Assembly: GCA_903882875.1 (NCBI GenBank)
Contig: CAIRYQ010000010.1
Location: 17,558-81,557 of the forward strand
DNA length: 64,000 nucleotides
DNA from: an uncultured Spartobacteria bacterium
Lineage (GTDB): Bacteria > Verrucomicrobiota > Verrucomicrobiia > Chthoniobacterales > Chthoniobacteraceae
Direction: 5' to 3'
Part shown: positions 55,053 through 63,726 of the stretch, piece after piece
Layout: the number at the start of each line of letters is the position of its first letter
Position numbering within the stretch: position 1 is the first letter of the stretch
Position numbers and translations under genes: made by a program
The notes under the pieces: model-generated
What the model was told of the DNA's origin: nothing
The model's input: the letters and a program-made list of their open reading frames with translations, nothing else
Database searches by the model: none

Positions 55053-56002
55053 ACAGCAACATGGACCTCAACCAGCACCACGCTCTGGCACAGCGCGCCC
55101 TTGAGCTTGGCCGCAGCAATGACCCCGCCAGCGTGCCGGAGCTTATCCGCCTTCTTTCTATGCCATCTGCCGAGATTCGCCGCCTCGCCGCGTCGGCTCT
55201 CTCCAAACTGGCTGACTTCGGCGCGGACCGAGTTTCTGCCGTCGCCGCCCTCGCGCCAGTCGCCCTCCGCGACCCCCATCCGCAAGTCCGCCAGTATGCC
55301 CTCAAGGCTCTCAAATGCTGTGGCACTGCCGCCAGCGCCCACCTTCACGACCTCGACGACCTCGCGGCAAACGAAGACACCAAAGACTACGTCCGCCGCG
55401 CCGCCCACTCCGCCGCCACCGCCATCCGCGAAGCCGTCCGGCTCGCCGAGGCCGGTGCCGTCCACCGCTGTGCCCGCTGCGGCAAAGACGTCACCCCCGA
55501 CGAACACACCCGCAGCCAGCAAGCCTTCCAGCGCACCTTCTGCGACGCCTGCTTCGACACGGTCTATCTCGACCGCCGCAACTTCGAGACCAAAGTCGAA
55601 CTCCACAAAACCATCATCGCCAATGCAGGCACCCTCGTGCAGTCCGACGGCGAACGGCTGCTCGCCGATTGGTTCACCGCCCATCACATCGGCTATCGCT
55701 ACGACGAAAAATTCCGCATCCTCAGCGGCCACGCCATCCGCCCCGACTTCTACCTGCCCGAGCTGGACGTCTATGTCGAATACTGGGGCATGGACACCGC
55801 CGACTATAAAATCGGGATGCTCAAAAAGCAGCAGCTCTACCAGCAGGAGGGAAAGCGCCTCATCTCCATCTACCACGCCGACAAGCCCCGCCTCGACGCC
55901 CTCCTCCGCGCCAAGCTCGCATTCTACGGCTACACCATCCCGTCCGCATCCGCGTCAGCAAACGCCCGTGAGTCAGCCCCCGAAAACCACCCGGCCCCAT
56001 AA
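55049..56002 (+). CDS. HEAT-repeat / zinc-ribbon / PD-(D/E)XK nuclease inside the cas operon
   Basis: 317 residues. Residues about 10-135 form HEAT-like helical repeats (PASVPELIRLLSMPSAEIRR, VALRDPHPQVRQYALKALKC). A zinc ribbon follows with C141-x2-C144 and C165-x2-C168. Residues about 195-295 are a PD-(D/E)XK nuclease-like domain: E202 (SDGERLLADWF), D233 (AIRPDFYLPELD), E244 (YVEYWG), then a Lys/Gln-rich KKQQLYQQEGKRLISIY. It overlaps the cas3 stop by 4 bp and lies 8 bp before csx17, so it is translated with the cas genes. It is not a core type I-G component; an accessory role in interference or DNA repair is inferred. Confidence 0.82.
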   Translation: MNSNMDLNQHHALAQRALELGRSNDPASVPELIRLLSMPSAEIRRLAASALSKLADFGADRVSAVAALAPVALRDPHPQVRQYALKALKCCGTAASAHLHDLDDLAANEDTKDYVRRAAHSAATAIREAVRLAEAGAVHRCARCGKDVTPDEHTRSQQAFQRTFCDACFDTVYLDRRNFETKVELHKTIIANAGTLVQSDGERLLADWFTAHHIGYRYDEKFRILSGHAIRPDFYLPELDVYVEYWGMDTADYKIGMLKKQQLYQQEGKRLISIYHADKPRLDALLRAKLAFYGYTIPSASASANARESAPENHPAP

Positions 56003-56010
56003 ACCAGACT

Positions 56011-58320
56011 ATGCCCAAACTTACACTCCAAGGCTGCTCACCCGTCCCGCTCGCACACTATTTGAAGGCGCTCGGAATCCTCCGACTCGTCGCGGAATCT
56101 GCGCATGGTGACGCTGCTGCCACTGCTCACTGGAGCGGAAACAACTTCGTTCTCACGTCGCGATTCGACCGTGAACCGCTCCTGTCGGAATTCTTCCTCC
56201 GCGATTACCAGCCAACGCCACTCATGGTTCCGTGGAGCGGCGGCGACTTTTTCGCGGTGAACCGTGAGAAGCCCGCAAACTCCTTCGATAAAACGCCGAC
56301 ATCAGCGCGTGTCATTGAATCAATTCTCAGCACCGATTCACCACGCTTCGAGGACTATCGCGCCGCGTTGCGAGCAACATTCTCCGCAATGGATAGAGCC
56401 GGCGTGAGGGTGAAGAAAGACATCGAAGGTTCCGGTGGCCCGCAACGCCGACTTAAAGCGGAAATGCTGAAATCGCTGCGAAACTCTCTGCCGGATGGGG
56501 CGCTCGCGTGGATGGACGCCGCCGCTGTCATTGAGCCGGATGCGGTTGCCTTCAACTCTTTGCTGGGCGGTGGCGGTGGCAGCGACGGCAACAGCCATTT
56601 CTCCGACAATTTCATGCAGAGCCTTTGGATGGCACTGCCCGAGTTCGACACTCAAAGGAAAAAGGCCGTGAAAGCCATCGGAGAAAGCGCCGTATTCAAT
56701 TCCCGCGCTGCCCTTGATGAATCGTTGTTCGGATTTCAGGGAGCGGGAACCAAGATTCCCGAACTCTCCCCTGTGCTGTTCGATTCGACGCGCGTAGGCG
56801 GCCCAAATCAAACGACGGGATTCGAGGCGAAGGCAGGCAGCAATCCGTGGGATTTCATCTTGATGCTTGAAGGCTCCGTTCTTTTCGCCGGGGCGATTGG
56901 GCGCAAACTCGACGACCGCCGCGAACCCTCTGCGCGATTCCCATTCCTGTTCCAAGCATCGCCTGTCGGCCTCGGCTCGTCGTATCTCGGCGAATCCTCC
57001 GGGCGCGAACTCTGGCTTCCGCTCTGGTCGAAGCCAGCGTCGTTCGCGGAGATTCGCGCCTTACTCGGCGAAGGAAGAGTGGAAAAGCACGGACGCATGG
57101 CGAAGCGCGGCACTGACGCCTTTGTTGCCGCTGCTCAGCTTGGTTTTGACCGAGGAATCACCGCGTTCCAGCGCGTTGGCTTTTTCAAGGGCCGGATTGG
57201 TGGCGACAACTATTTCACCGCGATTGACCAGGGCCGAATCGCTCCGCGCCGCAATCAATCTGTGGATCTACTCAGAGATATTGACGACTGGCTCACCAGA
57301 CTCGCGTCTGCCTCAACAAGCGATAAGTGCCCGGCTTCGGTCGCGGCGAAAGTTGTCGCTTTGGAACGACGGATTGCCGATTTGGCAGTCACCTCACAGA
57401 AGGAAGCACCGCCCCGCTTGATTGCCGTTCTCGCCGCACTCGGTGCGACTGAACGCGCACTGGCAAAGAGTTACAAGTGGACGACCGAGAGCGCCTACCT
57501 CCGCCCGCTGCATGGCTTGAAGCCGCAATGGCTCACCGACGCGGACGACGGCTCGCCGGAATTCCGCCTCGCCGCCTCCCTCGCCGGGATGAGTGCTTGG
57601 CTGGGGAAAGAGACGCTCTATTTCCGCCAGCACCTCGAACCACTCGAAATGCGCGCGAACAAGGAACGCTCGTGGGCAAGTTGGGACAAGACGCCGGGCG
57701 ACGACGTCGTCTGGCACGACGGCGACCTCGCCGATTCGCTCAACGCCATCCTCTCCCGGCGACTCATCCGCGTGGAAAAATCCGGCGCACGCGGCTGGCC
57801 AGACTGCTCGCCGTGCGTGGCAAAGCTCGCAGACATCACTGCCTTCATCGAAGGCCGCACGAACGACGCGCTGCTCGCCGACCTCATCTGGGGCCTCAGC
57901 CTCATAGACTGGCAGGCTGTAACCCATCAACACCACGAGACCCGCGTCCGCGAGCGCGAGCGAGTCAGCGACACAGCGGAGCACATCCCCCACGGCAGCC
58001 GCGACGACGAGCAACACGCCATCCCCTCCGCATTCTACGCCCTCCTGCGCCTCTGCTTCCGCGCAGCACGCCCGGACGACACCATTCCGCTCCACCCCGC
58101 CATCCTCAATCGAGCGATGAGCGGCGACGGCACCGCCGCCTCCGAACTCGCCTCCCGCGGCCTCCGCGCCTCGGGTAAGGCACCGCTCGTCGCCAGCCTG
58201 CCCGTTCGTGGCGACATCGCCCGTCGCACCGCCGCGGCGATGTTGTTTCCCATCAGCAATCGCGACCTCCATCTCCTCGAACACATGATCCTGAAAAAAC
58301 AAAACCAACAAAATACATGA
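56011..58320 (+). CDS. csx17: Csx17 (Cas8-type large subunit, type I-G)
   Basis: 769 residues, matching Csx17 (the Cas8 equivalent of type I-U/I-G): starts LTLQGCSPVPLAHYLKALGI, with TPLMVPWSGGDFFAVNREKP, GVRVKKDIEGSGGPQRRLKA, NPWDFILMLEGSVLFAGAIG and RIGGDNYFTAIDQGRIAPRR. It is the presumed large subunit for PAM recognition and Cascade assembly. The stop overlaps the csb1 start (ATGA at 58317), indicating coupling. Confidence 0.92.
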   Translation: MPKLTLQGCSPVPLAHYLKALGILRLVAESAHGDAAATAHWSGNNFVLTSRFDREPLLSEFFLRDYQPTPLMVPWSGGDFFAVNREKPANSFDKTPTSARVIESILSTDSPRFEDYRAALRATFSAMDRAGVRVKKDIEGSGGPQRRLKAEMLKSLRNSLPDGALAWMDAAAVIEPDAVAFNSLLGGGGGSDGNSHFSDNFMQSLWMALPEFDTQRKKAVKAIGESAVFNSRAALDESLFGFQGAGTKIPELSPVLFDSTRVGGPNQTTGFEAKAGSNPWDFILMLEGSVLFAGAIGRKLDDRREPSARFPFLFQASPVGLGSSYLGESSGRELWLPLWSKPASFAEIRALLGEGRVEKHGRMAKRGTDAFVAAAQLGFDRGITAFQRVGFFKGRIGGDNYFTAIDQGRIAPRRNQSVDLLRDIDDWLTRLASASTSDKCPASVAAKVVALERRIADLAVTSQKEAPPRLIAVLAALGATERALAKSYKWTTESAYLRPLHGLKPQWLTDADDGSPEFRLAASLAGMSAWLGKETLYFRQHLEPLEMRANKERSWASWDKTPGDDVVWHDGDLADSLNAILSRRLIRVEKSGARGWPDCSPCVAKLADITAFIEGRTNDALLADLIWGLSLIDWQAVTHQHHETRVRERERVSDTAEHIPHGSRDDEQHAIPSAFYALLRLCFRAARPDDTIPLHPAILNRAMSGDGTAASELASRGLRASGKAPLVASLPVRGDIARRTAAAMLFPISNRDLHLLEHMILKKQNQQNT

Positions 58321-59366
58321 ACCTAGAAGCACTGAAAAACCAACCGCGCCTGCTGCTCAAAGCGACGCTCGAACCGCAACTCGGACATTTATTCCAACCA
58401 ACCGGCTTCCCCGACCTCGGTGCCGCCACATTCAAAGCCATTGGCAAGGATGGAACCACGCGTTCCATGCTACTGGTTGAGTCCCACCAGAGCATGGGAA
58501 ACAACTTTGAAAAAGTTTGCTGGGATGAGGCGACTGGTAAACTGGTCACTGAGTTGGAGGGTCTGCCCTACGTCGAATCCACGCTCCCTGACGGAACGAA
58601 AACCAACACCATCCTTGAAGCCCATCGGCTAAACTCGCCCTACATCGTGAACTCTGCGGAGTTCGCCGAAATCGAAAAGGCGATTGGCTTTGAGAAGAAC
58701 AAACCATTTGATCGGCGGAAGCTCGCATCGGCTCTTATGAAATACGATCCGAGCAGCCTGCTTCATGGAATCTTTCTGGAGAAAGTGGGCGGAGTTGTTC
58801 GCCTGCCTCGTTCCCTGACCAGTTTCATAGAAGCGGAAGACGTCAACCCAGTCGCTTTTGGCGGCGTGAAGCTCGACCGAATCCAACCGGAAAGCACCGG
58901 CGACAAGACGCCCTACGGCAAGGCCAAGGATGGCTACGGAAATGTTCCGCATCACATCGAAGATTTCACAGGGAGCATTTACGCCTACTTCAATTTGGAC
59001 TTGGCGCTCCTACGCGGCCTCGGGTTGTCGGACGGCTCTCCAGACCTGCTTGTCTGGCTGGCGTTCTTCAAGGTTCGCAAATTCCTATCCGAAGGCTTGA
59101 ACCTTCGTTCTCGTTGCCAACTACAGCTAGTCTCGATTGAGACCGTCGGCGCTCTCAAAGGCCGTTTTGAACTGCCAGAACTTGAAACAATAGTTCCTGA
59201 GTTGAAGCGCCACATTCAGGGTGCTGCCGCACTTTTCTCGAAATCACCATTGCCAGTGAAATACGACCAGAAGCTCGCAGCGAAACGCAGCAAGGCGAAA
59301 GACAAAGCCAAAGACGACGGCGGCGATGGAGCAGACACAGCGGGAGAGGATATATCAGCCACCTAA
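58317..59366 (+). CDS. csb1: Csb1 (Cas7, GSU0053 family)
   Basis: 349 residues, the type I-G backbone subunit that coats the crRNA. Segments: LGHLFQPTGFPDLGAATFKA, MLLVESHQSMGNNFEKVCWD (RRM region), FLEKVGGVVRLPRSLTSFIE and IYAYFNLDLALLRGLGLSDG. The C-terminus is Lys/Ala/Asp-rich and low in complexity (KRSKAKDKAKDDGG). It overlaps csx17 by 4 bp and is followed 4 bp later by csb2. Confidence 0.92.
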   Translation: MNLEALKNQPRLLLKATLEPQLGHLFQPTGFPDLGAATFKAIGKDGTTRSMLLVESHQSMGNNFEKVCWDEATGKLVTELEGLPYVESTLPDGTKTNTILEAHRLNSPYIVNSAEFAEIEKAIGFEKNKPFDRRKLASALMKYDPSSLLHGIFLEKVGGVVRLPRSLTSFIEAEDVNPVAFGGVKLDRIQPESTGDKTPYGKAKDGYGNVPHHIEDFTGSIYAYFNLDLALLRGLGLSDGSPDLLVWLAFFKVRKFLSEGLNLRSRCQLQLVSIETVGALKGRFELPELETIVPELKRHIQGAAALFSKSPLPVKYDQKLAAKRSKAKDKAKDDGGDGADTAGEDISAT

Positions 59367-59370
59367 AGCC

Positions 59371-60999
59371 ATGACCGTTCTTGAACTGCGATTTCCCACT
59401 GGGCGTTTCCACGCCACACCGTGGGGGCGGCACGTCAACGAAGGCGCTGTCGAATGGCCGCCTTCGCCGTGGCGCATCCTCCGCGCACTCATCGCAACGT
59501 GGTATTTGAAAGCCCGCGATGCGGGAGACTGTGACTTGGTGCGTTCGCTTGTGCAGAAGCTCTCTGAGCAGCCACGATTCTGGCTGCCCCCAGCGACAAC
59601 GGGACACTCGCGGCACTACATGCCGGGCAACGAGGCGACCCACAAAGAAAGCGGTGCCGTAGTGTTTGGCCCTGCGAAAACCAAGGTCTTCGATACCTTC
59701 ATCCAACTTGCCGAGGACTCCGCAGTGTTCGTCGTGTGGAATGTGGACTTGCCCGGCGCCGAACGCACCGTTCTGCAAACGCTCGCCGAACGGCTCTCCT
59801 ACCTTGGCCGCGCCGAGAGCTTGGTCATCGCGCACCTGCTCGATAGTGACGCCGCCTTTCAGGCTGCGAAAACGCCCGCACACCGCGAAGCCGCACCGCT
59901 GCCCAGCACCGATCCACTGCCATCCGGCCAAGAACTTGTCCGCTTGCTGGCTCCGATGCTCCCGACTGCCTACGACGAATGGCGCGATGACTTCATGACG
60001 AAGGCGGAAACCGCCCTCGGCCCCGAGCCCACCGCCGCGCAGAAGAAGCTGCCGAAGCTGCCGGACGACCTCTTTGCCGCACTCCACGCCGATACCGGCG
60101 ACCTGCAAGCCGCGGGCTGGAATCTCCCGCCCGGCGCTGCCTTCGTGAATTTCATCCGCTCGGAAAACGCCTTCGCTCCCGCGCCCCGCCCGCGAGCGCC
60201 CCGCAAAGGCCCGCTGCTCACCGTGGCCCGCTACGCCATCACCAGCACCGTCGCGCCGAGCATCACGCAGGCGATTTCCATCGGCGACCGCGTGCATGAT
60301 GCGCTCTGCAAATGGTCCGACCAAGGCAAAGGCCGCGCGTCCGTCTTCACCGGCCTCGATGCGGATGGCAAACCGCTCGTTGCCCAGCATCAGCACGCGC
60401 ACATTTTCTGCGAAGCCAATGGGCCGCGCGATGCTGTCACCCACATCACCGTATGGGCGGAGATGGGCTTTGATGAAGAAGCCTGCCTCGCGCTTCGCAG
60501 ACTCAACAAAGTATGGGGCCACGGCGGACATGATATTCGCCTCGTTCTCCAAGGCATCGGCCAGCTAGGTGATTTCTTGGACTGCGCGCTTGTCCGCCCG
60601 GCGAAAATCTGGCGCTCCGCCACGCCCTTCGTGTCCACCCGACACGCCAAAACATTCCGCGATGGCAGGCCGAAAATAGACTCGGACAATGGCTGGCAAG
60701 ATGGCTCCGCCGCTCACGACCTGCTGCGACTGCTCGCCCTGCATGGGCACGGTGCGGATGCCAAAATCCAGCAGATCAACGAGAGGGAGCGCCCGTATCA
60801 GTTCGGTGAACGCAGCCTGCGCTCATTGCAATTTCAAACCGGACGCAAAGACGGAGCAGGATGCCGCGGCCACGACAGCGGGGCAGCGTTCACCATCACC
60901 TTTCCCGATAAACGCCCAGGTCCATTCGCGCTAGGCTACGGTGCCCACTTCGGCCTCGGCCTCTTTGTTCCGTCGGATCGCGAGCTTGCCAGCGTGTAG
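59371..60999 (+). CDS. csb2: Csb2 (Cas5-Cas6 fusion, GSU0054 family)
   Basis: 542 residues from ATG 59371, giving the family start MTVLELRFPTGRFHATPWGR; the frame is open upstream inside csb1. The N-terminal half is the Cas5-like part (VEWPPSPWRILRALIATWYL). The C-terminal part is Cas6-like, ending in a Gly-rich loop region (KRPGPFALGYGAHFGLGLF) and a candidate catalytic His in GRASVFTGLDADGKPLVAQHQHAHIF-type sequence, here split for length. In type I-G this fused protein processes pre-crRNA and caps the 5' handle. Confidence 0.9.
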   Translation: MTVLELRFPTGRFHATPWGRHVNEGAVEWPPSPWRILRALIATWYLKARDAGDCDLVRSLVQKLSEQPRFWLPPATTGHSRHYMPGNEATHKESGAVVFGPAKTKVFDTFIQLAEDSAVFVVWNVDLPGAERTVLQTLAERLSYLGRAESLVIAHLLDSDAAFQAAKTPAHREAAPLPSTDPLPSGQELVRLLAPMLPTAYDEWRDDFMTKAETALGPEPTAAQKKLPKLPDDLFAALHADTGDLQAAGWNLPPGAAFVNFIRSENAFAPAPRPRAPRKGPLLTVARYAITSTVAPSITQAISIGDRVHDALCKWSDQGKGRASVFTGLDADGKPLVAQHQHAHIFCEANGPRDAVTHITVWAEMGFDEEACLALRRLNKVWGHGGHDIRLVLQGIGQLGDFLDCALVRPAKIWRSATPFVSTRHAKTFRDGRPKIDSDNGWQDGSAAHDLLRLLALHGHGADAKIQQINERERPYQFGERSLRSLQFQTGRKDGAGCRGHDSGAAFTITFPDKRPGPFALGYGAHFGLGLFVPSDRELASV

Positions 61000-61020
61000 T
61001 TTCGTGCATAGCACGCTGCC

Positions 61021-63210
61021 ATGCGCCGCAAGCCTTCCGTTGGTCGAAGGAATCCTCGCCAGAGTTCTGATGCGGGGACGATGGATTTGTTTCAGGCAAA
61101 GATGGTCGCGGTGATGCAGACTTCGCTGGAAGCGGAGGAAAGTGCTGTTGAAGATGCTGTAGTTTCAGTGCAGCCGGGCTTGGATGCCACGGAAGGCGTG
61201 ACGGTGGGCGCGGAGATGCGGCCGCTGGAGCGTGATGCGCCGCCGGTGGTGAAGGAGAAGACCGATACGGTTATGGAGCCGGAACGGGAGGCGCTGCCAG
61301 CGCGGATGCTCAATGAGTTCGTTTATTGCGCGCGACTTTTTTACTACGAGCACGTCGAGGGTGTTTTCGTGGAGAGCGCGGACACGGTGCGCGGCGCGGC
61401 GATTCACAAGCGCGTGGACAAAGGTTCGGGCGCGATGCCGCTATCTGGGAGCGATGACGGTGCCGCTGCGAAAAAACCGAAGGCCAAGGCAGACGCATCC
61501 GAAGCCGATGAAAACGCGGAGGGCTCGGAACCAACCCGAACACCGAAAGCCGAGGCCGCCAATGACGTGATTCATTCCCGCTCGGTGATGCTCGGCTCGG
61601 AGCGGTTTCGCGTAGTGGCCAAGATGGATCTCGTCGAGACGACGGTGGGCGGTGATGGCGGCGTGGAAAGTGTCTGTCCGGTGGATTACAAGGCCGGCTC
61701 GCCGCGTGAGGGTGAGGAGGCCAACGAGCTGTGGGACACGGACCGGATGCAACTCGGCGTGCAGTGCCTCGTGCTCCGGGAAAACGGTTATCGTTGTGAT
61801 GGAGGCATCATTTACTACCGCGGCACCAAGCAGCGCGTGCCGCTCGAATACACTCCGGAACTGGAGACATGGATCGTGGCGAAGATCGCCGCCGCACGCG
61901 CGGTCTCCAAGGGACCGATCCCGCCGCCGCTCGTGGATTCGCCGAAATGCGTGCGGTGTTCCCTCGCTCCGGTGTGCCTGCCGGATGAGACGGAGATGTT
62001 GCGACATCGAGTGGAGATTCGGAGCGAAGCGCAGAACGCCGCAGGCAATTTGGAGTCGAGGACTGAAAGCAGTGATGCAGACGAAAGATGCGTGTTGGAG
62101 AATCTCGCGACTCCCAATCCCAAAACCTCAACTTCATCTAGCCCCCGCCGGCTCATGGCTGCGCGGGATGAGAAGCGCGTCCTTTTCCTCAACACCCAAG
62201 GCTACCGCATCGGCTGCAACGACGGCGTCATCAAGGTGAAGGAAAAAGATCGCGTGGTGGACGAGGTGCGGGTGAGCGACGTGAGCCAGGTCGCGCTGTT
62301 CGGGAACATCCAGATTTCCACGCAGGCCATCCAGCTCCTCTGCGAGACAGGCGTGCCGATCACGTTCTTCTCGATGGGCGGATGGTTCTACGGCATCGCG
62401 CGCGGGCACGGGTTGAAAAACGTGACGGACCGCATCGCGCAGTTCCGCGCGGCGGAAGATCCGGCGGCGTGCCTGCGGTTCGCGCGGCAGTTCGTGCGCG
62501 GGAAGATTCACAACCAGCGCGTGCTTTTCATGCGCAACCACGAGCAGCCTCCCGAGCGTGTGCGACTGCGGCTCGGCCAGGCGCGCGAGGATTTGGAAAA
62601 GGCGGGTTCGCTCGAAGCACTGCTCGGCATGGAGGGCGCGGCGGCGGCGGAGTATTTCGCGGAATTCGCCGGGATGCTGCGCCCGCAGGAGGAGGACGAA
62701 ATCCCCGGCATCACCAACGTGCCCGAGGCGCCGTGGGCGCGCTTTGATTTCAACGGACGCAACCGGCGTCCGCCGACCGACCCGGTGAACGCGCTGCTCT
62801 CGCTCGCCTACAGTCTGCTGGCGAAGGAATGCACCGTGGCCGCCTACGCCGTGGGGCTCGATCCGTATGTCGGATTTTACCACCAGCCGCGTCACGGGCG
62901 GCCCGCGCTCGCGCTGGATGTGATGGAGGAATTCCGCCCGCTCATCGCGGAAAGCGCCGTGCTCACCGCGATCAACAACCGCTACGTGACGCCGCGCGAT
63001 TTCGTGACCGCCGGCCGCGCCGTGAACCTCTCGCCCGCGGGACGGAAGCAATTTTTCCAATGCTTCGAGCAGCGCATGAGCACGCTGATCACGCATCCGG
63101 TCTTCGACTACAAGGTGAGCTATCGTCGCGCAGTGGAGCTGCAATTTCGCATCCTCGCCCGCGTGCTCACTGGCGAAATCCCCGAGTATGTGCCTTTCCT
63201 CACACGCTGA
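61021..63210 (+). CDS. cas4-cas1: Cas4-Cas1 fusion adaptation protein
   Basis: 729 residues. Cas4 part (about 95-340): LPARMLNEFVYCARLFYYEH, ESVCPVDYKAGSPREGEEAN (nuclease Asp/Lys) and the iron-sulfur cysteines in CVRCSLAPVCLPDE. Cas1 part (about 380-729): VLFLNTQGYRIGCNDGVIKV, Glu in LLGMEGAAAAEYFAEF, His/Asp in GFYHQPRHGRPALALDVMEE. Cas4-Cas1 fusions are typical of type I-U/I-G and select PAM-proximal spacers. Two oddities: an N-terminal extension of about 85 residues before the Cas4 motif (ATG 61273 is a tighter start), and a low-complexity Lys/Ala/Glu insert of about 45 residues in Cas4. Confidence 0.93.
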   Translation: MRRKPSVGRRNPRQSSDAGTMDLFQAKMVAVMQTSLEAEESAVEDAVVSVQPGLDATEGVTVGAEMRPLERDAPPVVKEKTDTVMEPEREALPARMLNEFVYCARLFYYEHVEGVFVESADTVRGAAIHKRVDKGSGAMPLSGSDDGAAAKKPKAKADASEADENAEGSEPTRTPKAEAANDVIHSRSVMLGSERFRVVAKMDLVETTVGGDGGVESVCPVDYKAGSPREGEEANELWDTDRMQLGVQCLVLRENGYRCDGGIIYYRGTKQRVPLEYTPELETWIVAKIAAARAVSKGPIPPPLVDSPKCVRCSLAPVCLPDETEMLRHRVEIRSEAQNAAGNLESRTESSDADERCVLENLATPNPKTSTSSSPRRLMAARDEKRVLFLNTQGYRIGCNDGVIKVKEKDRVVDEVRVSDVSQVALFGNIQISTQAIQLLCETGVPITFFSMGGWFYGIARGHGLKNVTDRIAQFRAAEDPAACLRFARQFVRGKIHNQRVLFMRNHEQPPERVRLRLGQAREDLEKAGSLEALLGMEGAAAAEYFAEFAGMLRPQEEDEIPGITNVPEAPWARFDFNGRNRRPPTDPVNALLSLAYSLLAKECTVAAYAVGLDPYVGFYHQPRHGRPALALDVMEEFRPLIAESAVLTAINNRYVTPRDFVTAGRAVNLSPAGRKQFFQCFEQRMSTLITHPVFDYKVSYRRAVELQFRILARVLTGEIPEYVPFLTR

Positions 63211-63216
63211 AGCGCC

Positions 63217-63507
63217 ATGAGAAACACGTATCTCGTCTGCTACGACATCACCGAGGACAAGCGGCGCGACCGTGTCTTTCGCGTCTGCAAAAATCACGGC
63301 GAGCACCTGCAGTTCTCCGTCTTCGAGTGCGACCTGAACGGCAGCGAACTGGCGTCGCTGCAACGCGAACTGACTGCGGTGATTTTGCAGAGCGAGGATC
63401 AGGTGCTTTTCGTCAGCCTCGGCCCTGCCGAAGGACGCGGCGAGCGGGTCATCGCCGCGCTGGGCAAACCCTACACCAAGCTGGATGCGCCATGTTACGT
63501 GGTTTGA
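63217..63507 (+). CDS. cas2: Cas2 adaptation protein
   Basis: 96 residues, 6 bp after cas4-cas1. Starts MRNTYLVCYDITEDKRRDRV with the family's Y-D-I-T-x-D/E-K-R-R motif and ferredoxin-like fold (LQFSVFECDLNGSELASLQR; ILQSEDQVLFVSLGPAEGRG). It forms the spacer integration complex with Cas1. The first CRISPR repeat begins 219 bp downstream. Confidence 0.96.
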   Translation: MRNTYLVCYDITEDKRRDRVFRVCKNHGEHLQFSVFECDLNGSELASLQRELTAVILQSEDQVLFVSLGPAEGRGERVIAALGKPYTKLDAPCYVV

Positions 63508-63726
63508 CCAGCGATGAAACCGGGGCTCAGACTCCCCAGTTCTTTGACATTCCAAACGAACGCGAGCGGCAAGGTGCCGATGGCACTCCCCGTGGCCGCT
63601 CGCGCACTGATGATAAGCGACTTCCGCTGGAAGTGGCATTACTGCGCACGAGCATGCTTGGAAATAGCGAGACCGCTCGCAACCAACGTGATTGCATCCG
63701 CAAACCCAAACGCTTACAGAAGGTCT
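63508..63726 (+). promoter_or_regulatory. CRISPR leader
   Basis: 219 bp between cas2 and the first repeat, on the side where cas1/cas2 sit, as expected for the leader that drives pre-crRNA transcription and receives new spacers. It contains GTTCTTTGACATTCC at about 63540-63554, resembling a leader or promoter element. An 81-codon open frame crosses it and the first repeat but is not gene-like. Confidence 0.7.

Noticed and set aside
62134..63639. A 501-codon minus-strand frame under cas4-cas1 and cas2
   Set aside because: It is a shadow of clearly identified cas genes, with composition typical of antisense frames.
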